Source of the DNA: Marinoscillum sp. MHG1-6
GTDB taxonomy: Bacteria; Bacteroidota; Bacteroidia; Cytophagales; Cyclobacteriaceae
NCBI RefSeq assembly: GCF_024714475.1
Contig: NZ_JAMZMI010000002.1
Span: 372,001-436,000 of the forward strand
Length of the DNA: 64,000 nucleotides
Reading direction: 5' to 3'
The notes under the pieces were generated by a model. That model had not been told where the DNA came from. It did no database searches and saw only the letters and a program-made list of their open reading frames with translations. This document shows positions 42,570 through 49,951 of this stretch, piece by piece. A program made the translations under genes and the position numbers. The first letter of the stretch is position 1, and each line of letters opens with the position of its first letter.

Positions 42570-44726
42570 CTACGTTGATTGACGTATCATATAAAGCTGA
42601 AAAAGGAGGTAGCCAATGACGGTCCAGAAACCAATGATCGTAACATTGGCTACCAACAATAACCACACCGGGGCCTTATCCCTGGTTCCCCAGAGAGATC
42701 GGCCCAGGTGGATAGGTTCAATAGATGGTACCGCTCCCCAATTGACCTTCTTGGTTATGCTTATGGTACCATAGCTATCATGATCCGAAACCCTTGCACA
42801 AAGCTCCAGATTACCTTCAGTATCACCGGGGATTTGATCCTTTAAAAGGATCGTGATCGTCCCCTCATCATCTGTGATATTGTACTTATCTCCGATGGGC
42901 ATCTGCCCAAACATACGCTTGACATAAATATATACCTGCTCCTCTGCCGCAGGTTCACCATCCGGTCCCGAAAGCACTATTTGAATAGTCCTGATCGAAT
43001 CTATCTCAGAGGTTTTCAAGTCAAGGGTGGCACGGGTGATTGACAATTCCTCACGCTTATCCTTATAATTTGGGTCATCCAGAATGCGAGCAATGAAGTT
43101 CAGCTCGGACAGGGTATCAAGCGCCGTTTGAAACTTATCGGGAAGGATAAAAGTCCCCTCTCCATCTACATCTGATGTAATATTGCCGAGCATTCCCATT
43201 TTGGTTTCGTCATACAAAAAGAGATTCACAATAACACCCTCGACGGGTTCATACCCCCGTTCTCCTCTCGTTCTGACACGCGTGGTGAGGTAGGGTGTCT
43301 GCCCCATCTCATGGTAATAATTGAGGTTGAGTTTTACTTTTTGTTTCTGCTGCGCCTGTATAGGCAGGGCCATACCTAAAATGAGCAGGCAGGTCATGAT
43401 CCGCATCGCTCCCATGTGCTGGCTTTTGACTTCAACAACCGGTTCTTCTTCTTCGGAGATAGGAATAATCGGCAAAAATCGCGTAAAAAAGGTCATTATC
43501 AGTAACGCACCCGCCAGCGATCCTACAGTGATCATCACTTCCGGAATGGTGGGTATGTAATGCGAATAGGACTCTGGAGCATCTTCAATGGGCAAAAACG
43601 GATGCAATAATGTCGGTGTCACGATGAGGTAACGCTTAAACCACGCTCCTACCACAATCAGGATAGACATGATAACCAGCGGAACAGGCTGACGACCTTT
43701 CGGAATCAGCAATACAATGGTGGGAAGTATCATACCCAACCCAATCACCGCCCAAAAAATCGTGGAAAATTCTCCGGTAAAAAGGCTGACCAGATGCTCT
43801 TCCTCGGTGGCCTTCATTTTAAAACCGGGAACCAGGTATTCATTGATGTTGAAATAGATATACAACAGCGATAACATGACAATCAACCGTCCCATTTTAT
43901 CAAAATGAGAAACGGTCAGGTATTTCTCTAGTTGATAATACCTGCGGTAAAAGAACATGGCTATTACCACTCCGGCCGCCCCTGCCAGAAAGGCCCCCGA
44001 AACGAAATATGGACCAAAATTGGTACTGTCCCAACCGGGACGATAGGTAGTGGCAAATAACCATGAAGTCACCGTGTGTATCGCAAAAGCCATCGGTATG
44101 ATCGAAATGGCGATCACTTTGACAGCTCTTTTTAAGATCATTTTTTGCTTCTCTGAGCCTGTCCAGTTCAGGCTCATCCTGGTATACAATCTGCCTAAGA
44201 AAGTACCTTCTTTTTCCTTACCGATGATTGCCAGATCCGGCAGTAATGGAAAGTAAAGTAGCAGCAGACTGAGCACGAGATAGGTGGTGATCACCAGTAC
44301 ATCCCAGATGATCGGTGATTGCAGCCTGCCATAGGCGAAAAGATGCCAAAGCCTGTCGGGACGTCCCATGTCTACAATAATGATGAGCCCTGCGAAAACG
44401 ATGGCTGAGACGGCTATAATTTCAGCAATTCGGTTGAGCGGACGACCCCAGCTCACACCGGCCAGGTGCAGTATGGCGCTTACCAGCGAGCCTACCAGGC
44501 TTATGGCCACGAAGAAGACGAAGTTGGAGATATAAATACCCCAGGATGCATAGTCCCGCATTGCAGTGATGCCCAGACCATTCCTGATCTGGTAGATATA
44601 AGCGGCGACCCCAATGGCAAAAAGCAACAGCAGGGACCATGTCCAGAGAATCCCCACACGTCCAAACTTATCAGGCATCAGAGCCTTGAGATCATTGGAT
44701 GGTATGTTGTTATCATTTTTCATCAC
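42570..44726 (-). CDS. NrfD/PsrC-like quinone-interacting membrane protein with a C-terminal periplasmic domain
   Basis: A 718-residue protein. Residues about 25-425 contain nine or ten transmembrane helices of the NrfD/PsrC family (WGIYISNFVFFVAISLVGSL; MGRPDRLWHL), which exchange electrons between quinones and a 4Fe-4S partner. Residues 441-457 (MRIMTCLLILGMALPIQ) look like an embedded signal peptide or extra helix. Then comes about 230 residues of soluble beta-rich sequence with two Ig/transthyretin-like halves (GYEPVEGVIVNLFLYDE; VLSGPDGEPAAEEQVYIYV) and a final helix (690-712). This looks like a fusion of NrfD with a separately exported membrane-anchored protein. The ATG touches the stop of the 4Fe-4S gene. 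Confidence 0.85.
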   Translation of the reverse strand: MMKNDNNIPSNDLKALMPDKFGRVGILWTWSLLLLFAIGVAAYIYQIRNGLGITAMRDYASWGIYISNFVFFVAISLVGSLVSAILHLAGVSWGRPLNRIAEIIAVSAIVFAGLIIIVDMGRPDRLWHLFAYGRLQSPIIWDVLVITTYLVLSLLLLYFPLLPDLAIIGKEKEGTFLGRLYTRMSLNWTGSEKQKMILKRAVKVIAISIIPMAFAIHTVTSWLFATTYRPGWDSTNFGPYFVSGAFLAGAAGVVIAMFFYRRYYQLEKYLTVSHFDKMGRLIVMLSLLYIYFNINEYLVPGFKMKATEEEHLVSLFTGEFSTIFWAVIGLGMILPTIVLLIPKGRQPVPLVIMSILIVVGAWFKRYLIVTPTLLHPFLPIEDAPESYSHYIPTIPEVMITVGSLAGALLIMTFFTRFLPIIPISEEEEPVVEVKSQHMGAMRIMTCLLILGMALPIQAQQKQKVKLNLNYYHEMGQTPYLTTRVRTRGERGYEPVEGVIVNLFLYDETKMGMLGNITSDVDGEGTFILPDKFQTALDTLSELNFIARILDDPNYKDKREELSITRATLDLKTSEIDSIRTIQIVLSGPDGEPAAEEQVYIYVKRMFGQMPIGDKYNITDDEGTITILLKDQIPGDTEGNLELCARVSDHDSYGTISITKKVNWGAVPSIEPIHLGRSLWGTRDKAPVWLLLVANVTIIGFWTVIGYLLFQLYMIRQST

Positions 44727-45611
44727 CTAACCATTCACTTCCTGTGCTTCTTTTTCAAAAGGAAACATCCGATTGACCGGAGGCAAATAATACACCCTTG
44801 GTCCGGTACCCAGCTCTTCCATCAGTCGGTACCCTCCCTTGTCTTTTATCAACTGACTAAACCTCACCGTTTCATCTCCATTGGTGACAGCGTCCTCATT
44901 TAGATCACCGAAATAAAAAACGCCATTCGGACAGGCTGTCACACAGTGCGGCAGTTTTCCCTCTGTAATCATATGAGGACAGAAATCGCATTTTTCTACG
45001 GTACCGAGCTGACTTGTATGATGCATTAGGCCTTCATGATCCCCGCCAGGGTTTACATGCTCTTCTGACCAGTTGAACACCCGGGTAGAGTACGGGCAGG
45101 CTGCCATGCAAAACCGACAGCCAATGCAGCGATCATTATCAATACCCACGATGCCGTCGGTGCGCTTGAAAGTGGCATCCACCGGACAAACTTTCACACA
45201 GGGCGGCTCATCGCAATGCATGCATATCGTAGGCTGCCAGTAGTGCGAGGTGCTCTCGGCATTCTGCATATCATAGATCTTCACCCAGTTTTTGGGATCT
45301 GATAAGCCATGAGCCTTGTTACAGGCGGCCTGACATTTTCTTTGATTTCCACAACGAGACAGATCGATGACCATTACAAATTGTCGGTCAGGAATGCCTT
45401 TCCTAAGGTTTTTCGGGACATCCGGCACCGGCTTGAGCAAAGACTTGCTCACATGGACTATCTCCCCATCCGGTGAAAGCAATTCGACCAACTCGTCTTC
45501 ACTATCGGAAACCTCAGGTTCCGAAGCTCCAAACGCATCAGGAAGGAATGCTCCGAGGGCCGAGAGCCCAAGAAAGGTACGTCGATCAATATCTCTTTGC
45601 GGAATTTTCAT
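44727..45611 (-). CDS. Tat-exported 4Fe-4S ferredoxin-type electron-transfer subunit (PsrB/NrfC/DmsB-like)
   Basis: A 294-residue protein with a twin-arginine signal (DRRTFLGLSALGAFLPDAFG, R10-R11). Four cysteine clusters follow: CGNQRKCQAAC, CMHCDEPPCVKVCP, CIGCRFCMAACP and CDFC...CVTACP. Together they should bind four 4Fe-4S clusters, as in NrfC/PsrB. It would take electrons from or pass them to the NrfD protein. The usual molybdopterin catalytic subunit is absent nearby. It overlaps the small upstream gene by 4 bases. Confidence 0.92.
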   Translation of the reverse strand: MKIPQRDIDRRTFLGLSALGAFLPDAFGASEPEVSDSEDELVELLSPDGEIVHVSKSLLKPVPDVPKNLRKGIPDRQFVMVIDLSRCGNQRKCQAACNKAHGLSDPKNWVKIYDMQNAESTSHYWQPTICMHCDEPPCVKVCPVDATFKRTDGIVGIDNDRCIGCRFCMAACPYSTRVFNWSEEHVNPGGDHEGLMHHTSQLGTVEKCDFCPHMITEGKLPHCVTACPNGVFYFGDLNEDAVTNGDETVRFSQLIKDKGGYRLMEELGTGPRVYYLPPVNRMFPFEKEAQEVNG

Positions 45612-45838
45612 TTTTTAATACGCTTGAGTATCCAATGATGAATCTTCCTGAAAGTCACCTTTTGACCAGTGGACTTTACCTTGTCTGTTGGTACCTGAAC
45701 AAGTTCTCCATCGTGAGTTAAATAGACTTTCTCCTGATGGATTCTGTTTGCTAACGGGAAAAAAAATGCCGTCAAGGCAGCTCCAATGAGCCCTTTCAGC
45801 ATTTCAATCCGCTTACGATAGTAGGTTATAGATTCCAT
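45608..45838 (-). CDS. Small single-span membrane protein of the electron-transfer operon
   Basis: A 76-residue basic protein with one hydrophobic segment (about 13-30, MLKGLIGAALTAFFFPLAN) and a charged remainder ending RKIHHWILKRIKK. The segment VYLTHDGELVQVPTDKVK resembles part of the following 4Fe-4S protein (LLSPDGEIVHVSKSLLK), suggesting a shared short motif or duplication. No known family. It overlaps its neighbours by 13 and 4 bases, strongly supporting real coding within the operon. Confidence 0.72.
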   Translation of the reverse strand: MESITYYRKRIEMLKGLIGAALTAFFFPLANRIHQEKVYLTHDGELVQVPTDKVKSTGQKVTFRKIHHWILKRIKK

Positions 45839-46677
45839 AATCGTGTGATGTTAAATCCAATCAAAAACTCTCCTGCCGTAAAATCATTGCTGTTGTACAC
45901 GTTATTGTACTGTGGCACGAGACTACCGAAATTGCCTGCAAAAATCTGGAACGAGTGCCCGCTTGTTGACATCTCTATCCCGAAAGCCAAATTGGGATTG
46001 GGATTATCCAACGGATGTGAAGTGATCGCCTGATCCACATTGAATACAACCGCCAATGCAGGGGCCACCCTCACTCTTCCCATTCCTGAAATAGCGAAAT
46101 GATCATTTTGCCTGGACTCCGACGGCACAAAGTTGAAATGGGTCATACTCGGGGCAACTTGTATCGAAACCCAGTAATTCACCTTTCTGCTAATCAACAA
46201 CTGATGGAAATAGGAAAGCCGGTCCCCTCCCTTGTCAAAATTATCCTTACTCATGGTGTTGACACCCACATTCGCATAGTAGGACACCGAAACAGGTATG
46301 TTGCCGGATCGGGTCTGGGTGAGAAGGGCATATTTGGCATTTAAATCCAGCACTTTATTGAACTTGGTTAACCCGGCTCCCACCAACAATTTATTGATCG
46401 GTGAATAGCTCATAGCCAATCTAATGTTGGAAGGCGCCCATAAGCCCCAGAGGTCATCATATCCATTCTCCACCGTGCCGAAACGGTGTTGAATATTGAA
46501 CTCCAGCGTCTTCGGAGAATACACCACGGTCGTCTGGTTATCAATCAACATGGCACTTTCAAAGGGTGGGCGAATGGCATCAGATTCTTCTTCCTGTGCC
46601 AATAGCGGCAAGCTACCCAGCCCAAACATGATCGCTACCAGCAGAACAAGTTGATAATATGGCTTCATGGTTTTCAT
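45826..46677 (-). CDS. Outer-membrane beta-barrel protein, DUF5777-like
   Basis: A 283-residue protein with a signal peptide (ending LLAQ), then a predicted small barrel. Features such as the early LEFNIQHRFGTVENGYDDLWGLW segment and the end FTAGEFLIGFNITRLW are as I recall for DUF5777 barrels found with cytochrome and YceI genes in Bacteroidota. Role unknown; it may anchor or admit substrate to the redox complex. It overlaps the following small gene by 13 bases. Confidence 0.8.
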   Translation of the reverse strand: MKTMKPYYQLVLLVAIMFGLGSLPLLAQEEESDAIRPPFESAMLIDNQTTVVYSPKTLEFNIQHRFGTVENGYDDLWGLWAPSNIRLAMSYSPINKLLVGAGLTKFNKVLDLNAKYALLTQTRSGNIPVSVSYYANVGVNTMSKDNFDKGGDRLSYFHQLLISRKVNYWVSIQVAPSMTHFNFVPSESRQNDHFAISGMGRVRVAPALAVVFNVDQAITSHPLDNPNPNLAFGIEMSTSGHSFQIFAGNFGSLVPQYNNVYNSNDFTAGEFLIGFNITRLWNL

Positions 46678-46688
46678 AGCATTGAAGT

Positions 46689-47078
46689 TTAATTGTCCTT
46701 GGCACCCTGGCTAATCCAGGTGGCAACGATGTTAATCTGTGCATTAGATAGTTTACCACTTGTTGGCATAGGGTCGGTCAGAGACCGCATACGGATAAGT
46801 ATTTCACTGGACTCAGGGTCTGATACATTGATAAGACTATTCGAAAACAGTTCATTATAGGCCACACCTACCTCAAGGTTGGGTGACTCTCCTCCCGAGA
46901 CATGGCAGTTGGTCACTGCGCAGTTGCTGGTGAAAAGAGGTTGGACGCTCGTGGAAAAAGAGATCTGCTGTCCTCCATTATCTATTGGTTCGGGAGAGAC
47001 ATCGGTATCATCTCTATAAGTACAGGAAGAGAGCAACCAGCCAAGGAGTAGTATCAAGACCCAAAAATCCCGTTTCAT
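46689..47078 (-). CDS. Lipoprotein with atypical CX4CH haem-like motif
   Basis: A 129-residue lipoprotein (lipobox LLSSC, C19). The core SVQPLFTSNCAVTNCHVSGG has C-A-V-T-N-C-H, four residues between the cysteines instead of two. Similar sequences with this spacing are usually annotated as cytochrome c in Bacteroidota. The end SNAQINIVATWISQGAKDN is the typical C-terminal helix of planctomycete/Bacteroidota cytochromes. A methionine in DPMPTSG could be the sixth ligand. Haem binding is plausible but unproven. It lies 11 bp upstream of the barrel gene. Confidence 0.82.
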   Translation of the reverse strand: MKRDFWVLILLLGWLLSSCTYRDDTDVSPEPIDNGGQQISFSTSVQPLFTSNCAVTNCHVSGGESPNLEVGVAYNELFSNSLINVSDPESSEILIRMRSLTDPMPTSGKLSNAQINIVATWISQGAKDN

Positions 47079-47095
47079 GGCTCATGTGTCTAAGT

Positions 47096-47797
47096 TTACC
47101 TCAATCGTGTATGGCAGTTGATCTTGACCGTCACTTCGTCACCTATATTATCCGAGTCTACCCCAAATATCGACTTGGCAAGGAAACTAAACTCTCCGGT
47201 AAAGGCTGCTCTTAGATCAGATGCATCCTGCGCATCGCTATGATCATGTACTCCAAGGAAGTTGAATACCAACTCTACTTCATCACTCACCCCTTTGAAA
47301 GTCAGCATTCCCTTGGCATGGTAATCCGGTCCGTCCCTGGTGATCGACACGCTCTGAAAACTTGCAACATTAGAAAGTGAATCGATACCCGCCGGATCAA
47401 GTGATCCATCTGCGAGGGTATCGCCATTATGAATGACTCCTAAGGTAGTTGGCATACATCCACCCAGGTGGTCCCTGTTGGGCTCTCCGGTCAGGTTGCT
47501 GGTAATAACTACTGAAGCGAAAATAGAACTGAGCTCGGGGTTCTGCTCATCAAAATCTACATCTATGAAAAAATCACTAAATCTACCCGTCAATAAAGCA
47601 AGCTCTCCAAGGTATGCAGTCTCCCACTCCACATTGGAGTGCGCTTTATCAAATCTCCAAACAGTTCCTTCTGTATCTATTACAGCATCTCCTGGCACAT
47701 AGTCAGGCATGTCATCATCATTCGTACACTGGTACATGAGCAGTGATAGCACAGCCATTACCAGTATCGGTATTCGGAATTTTCTAAGGGGTATCAT
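47096..47797 (-). CDS. YceI-family lipoprotein
   Basis: A 233-residue protein of the YceI family (a lipocalin-like barrel that binds isoprenoid or polyprenyl ligands). Typical segments are WRFDKAHSNVEWETAYLG near the start, FDVDFD-like strand text, and GMLTFKGVSDEVELVFNF. The start was set at ATG 47795-47797 because MIPLRKFRIPILVMAVLSLL followed by C24 forms a lipoprotein signal; the frame is open to 47842. First gene of the minus-strand electron-transfer operon. Confidence 0.87.
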   Translation of the reverse strand: MIPLRKFRIPILVMAVLSLLMYQCTNDDDMPDYVPGDAVIDTEGTVWRFDKAHSNVEWETAYLGELALLTGRFSDFFIDVDFDEQNPELSSIFASVVITSNLTGEPNRDHLGGCMPTTLGVIHNGDTLADGSLDPAGIDSLSNVASFQSVSITRDGPDYHAKGMLTFKGVSDEVELVFNFLGVHDHSDAQDASDLRAAFTGEFSFLAKSIFGVDSDNIGDEVTVKINCHTRLR

Positions 47798-48160
47798 GAT
47801 GCATATGAGTTTGTTGTTTCGTTTGAAGTTAGTTTTGAACAAACCTCCAAAACATGAGATTATACAAACTCAAAGCTGATTTTTGTCAGGGGATGGTGCC
47901 TAGCTTCTAATTATAGTCACGAGGAAGTTTTTTCGTTTGATACACTCATGCTATGACTTCGAGTCATGGCATGTTAGTCAATGTTCTGTGCAGGAACAAA
48001 GCGGCAGGCCCGCCGAGCGCCGGTCTGCCAAGAGGCTTTGCGGGAGGGGCGTCCTAAAAATGTCAACAAAATCAGGATTAAAAAATCCCTTCATCACCCC
48101 GGCTCATTCTACTGAAAAGCTATCTTTGCCCCCCTTAAGAAAAACTCAAAATACACGCAC
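47798..48160. other. Divergent intergenic region with a candidate -7 box
   Basis: Between the yceI-like gene and the DUF4494-like gene. It holds a GC-rich imperfect palindrome (about 48000-48060, gcaggcccgccgagcgcc with ggtctgcc) and the perfect TATCTTTG at 48121-48128. No gene is convincing; the 75-codon frame here lacks any family features. Confidence 0.55.
48121..48128 (+). promoter_or_regulatory. Candidate -7 box of the DUF4494-like gene
   Basis: TATCTTTG matches TAnnTTTG exactly and ends 33 bp before the ATG. No TTG is found 19-21 bp upstream, so only half of the consensus is present. Confidence 0.45.
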
Positions 48161-48652
48161 ATGAAGACCTGGTACAGCTGCAAAGTAAAATACAATAAAG
48201 AGCAGGAAAACGGCATGCTCAAGCAAATAACTGAAGCTTATATGCTTGATGCGTTGACTTATACAGAAGCTGAAACCAGAATCTATGAAGCGATGGAGCG
48301 TGACGTCCACGGCGAATTTACCGTCACCCAGATCACGAAAACGAACATTTCAGAGTTGGTGATCAATGAAGATAAGCCTGCGGACTACTGGTGGAAGGTG
48401 AAGGTGGTCTACACCACGGTAGACGGCGACTCGGAGAAAGAGGTGAACATCAATAACTACTTCATGGTTTCGGCGGACAACATTGGAGACTGCATTGAGA
48501 ACACTAATGAGTTTTTGAAGTCTATGTTGGTGCCCTACTCTATTCCTTCGGTGACTCTGACGAAGATCGTAGAGGTATACCCTTACGATCCGAATGCCAT
48601 CCCTGCCAACCTGAAGCCTTTGAGTGAGGTAGAAGCTGAGCAGGAAGGGTAA
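48161..48652 (+). CDS. DUF4494-type conserved protein
   Basis: A 163-residue cytoplasmic protein. The text MKTWYSCKVKYNKEQENG at the start, EAYMLDALTYTEAETRI and VNNYFMVSADNIGDC-like strands match the Bacteroidota-specific DUF4494 family as I remember it. Function unknown. It stands alone on the plus strand, and the GGA-loop hairpin of the downstream repeat array begins 11 bp after its stop codon. Confidence 0.82.
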   Translation: MKTWYSCKVKYNKEQENGMLKQITEAYMLDALTYTEAETRIYEAMERDVHGEFTVTQITKTNISELVINEDKPADYWWKVKVVYTTVDGDSEKEVNINNYFMVSADNIGDCIENTNEFLKSMLVPYSIPSVTLTKIVEVYPYDPNAIPANLKPLSEVEAEQEG

Positions 48653-48662
48653 ACAGTAAGTC

Positions 48663-48942
48663 ACACTCGGAGAGTGTCTACGACAAAACAGAACACTTTA
48701 TTTAATAAACAAAGATTCTCTGCGGGGCGCACGGCCATCGAATGACTTTATCTCCACATGGAAGTCTCGCTCGGAGAGTGTCTTTGATAAAAAGAACACT
48801 TCTCTCAAAATCGAAGATTCCCTACGGGAATGACTTCATACCGTATAAGATCATCGACTCTCTTCGAGGCGCACGGCTAGTGAATGACTTCATAACGTAG
48901 AATCGAATCTCAAAAGTCACGCTCGGAGAGTGTCGTTGAACA
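48663..48942. repeat. Left repeat array of the GIY-YIG gene
   Basis: Contains hairpin ACACTC-GGA-GAGTGT (48663-48677), a shortened unit of about 104 bp, one full 152-bp unit (48771-48922) and the head of the next unit (from 48923). Each unit starts tcggagagtg and carries further short stems (tccctacggga; ctcttcgag). Confidence 0.85.
48771..48922. repeat. 152-bp repeat unit, copy 1
   Basis: Differs from the unit at 49521-49672 at only two positions, the 11th base and one base before cgtataag. It ends with aaagtcacgc leading into the next GGA-loop hairpin. Confidence 0.9.
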
Positions 48943-49047
48943 TATTTGCAGAATCAAACTGCAGAATATGCCTATGAAGGTTAAAATTATCTGGTAGCAT
49001 TTCCAATAAATTAAACTAATCATACAGTTACTTACTATATTCACCGA

Positions 49048-49377
49048 ATGCGATGCTATTTCACCTATATCATCACCAACCCGGGGAAGACGGTTTTATA
49101 TACTGGAATAACAAACGACCTGGCACAAAGACTTACAGAACACTTTCTAAATCGTGGAGATAAAAAAACATTTGCGGGCAGATACTACTGTCATTTTCTA
49201 CTATACTTTGAACGGTTTTCCCAACCTATGCATGCGATTGAAAGAGAAAAGGAAATAAAGTCCATGACCAGAAAGGAAAAAGAAGCCTTAATAAATCAGG
49301 GTAACCCTCGTTGGCACTCTTTAAATTCTATGGTAATGGATTGGCCTCCGCACCCTGAAGCAACATCCAGGGGATAG
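49048..49377 (+). CDS. GIY-YIG nuclease-domain protein embedded in repeat arrays
   Basis: A 109-residue single GIY-YIG domain of the UvrC/YhbQ-type small group. The two signature strands are YFTYIITN and VLYTGITNDLAQRLTEH (residues 4-32). The later conserved arginine and glutamate fall in AIEREKEIKSMTRKEKEALI, ending with the family motif NPRWHSLN. The GIY and YIG tripeptides are degenerate (FTYII and LYTGI), as in many Bacteroidota members. The gene is bracketed by arrays of a 152-bp hairpin repeat, nearest copies about 105 bp upstream and 45 bp downstream, so it may be the enzyme that moves or maintains them. Confidence 0.87.
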   Translation: MRCYFTYIITNPGKTVLYTGITNDLAQRLTEHFLNRGDKKTFAGRYYCHFLLYFERFSQPMHAIEREKEIKSMTRKEKEALINQGNPRWHSLNSMVMDWPPHPEATSRG

Positions 49378-49520
49378 AGATTGGAATTGTTTAACGGATG
49401 TAATACCAAGTCCTTCACGTAACATCACACTCGGAGAGTGTCTTTGTAAAATGAAACACTTCTCTAAAAAGTAATGATTTCCTAAATAGCATACAACCAC
49501 TTTACACCAGTAAGTCTCGC

Positions 49521-49672
49521 TCGGAGAGTGACTTTGATAAAAAGAACACTTCTCTCAAAATCGAAGATTCCCTACGGGAATGACTTCATAGCGTATAAGA
49601 TCATCGACTCTCTTCGAGGCGCACGGCTAGTGAATGACTTCATAACGTAGAATCGAATCTCAAAAGTCACGC
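49521..49672. repeat. 152-bp repeat unit, copy 2
   Basis: Two differences from copy 1 (48771-48922) over 152 bp. Directly followed by copy 3 with exact 152-bp spacing. Confidence 0.9.
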
Positions 49673-49824
49673 TCGGAGAGTGACTTTGATAAAAAGAACA
49701 CTTCCCTAAAAATCAAAGATTCCCTACGGGAATGACTTCATAGCGTATAAGATCATCGATTCCCTTCGGGGCGCACGGCTAGTGAATAACTTCGTGACGT
49801 AGAATCGAACCTCAAAAGTCACGC
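49673..49824. repeat. 152-bp repeat unit, copy 3
   Basis: About ten differences from copy 2, some inside stems in compensating fashion (ctcttcgag becomes cccttcggg). The end leads into a perfectly paired GGA-loop hairpin at its right edge. Confidence 0.88.
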
Positions 49825-49951
49825 TCGGAGAGCGTCTTTGGACATCATGGCGGTATCATACTGCAAGTCGGAATTCTGTTGATATTTGCCAATCTGTGCA
49901 AACTTGTTTTTGTTTTTGGGATTAAGGAACTTCCAAAGCAAAGACACACCC

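Larger units (their letters stand above)
49425..49845. repeat. Right repeat array of the GIY-YIG gene
   Basis: Begins with ACACTC-GGA-GAGTGT (near 49426-49440), a shortened unit of about 90 bp, then two tandem full 152-bp units (49521-49672 and 49673-49824) and a final hairpin ACGCTC-GGA-GAGCGT (near 49823-49837). The layout, short unit then full unit(s) then terminal head, repeats that of the left array in the same orientation. Confidence 0.85.

Noticed and set aside
47937-48164. 75-codon open frame upstream of the DUF4494-like gene
   Set aside because: It covers a GC-rich palindrome and the probable promoter, and its translation has no recognisable features.
48663-49845. CRISPR array
   Set aside because: The repeats are 152 bp long, in direct contact without variable spacers, contain hairpins and have no cas genes nearby.
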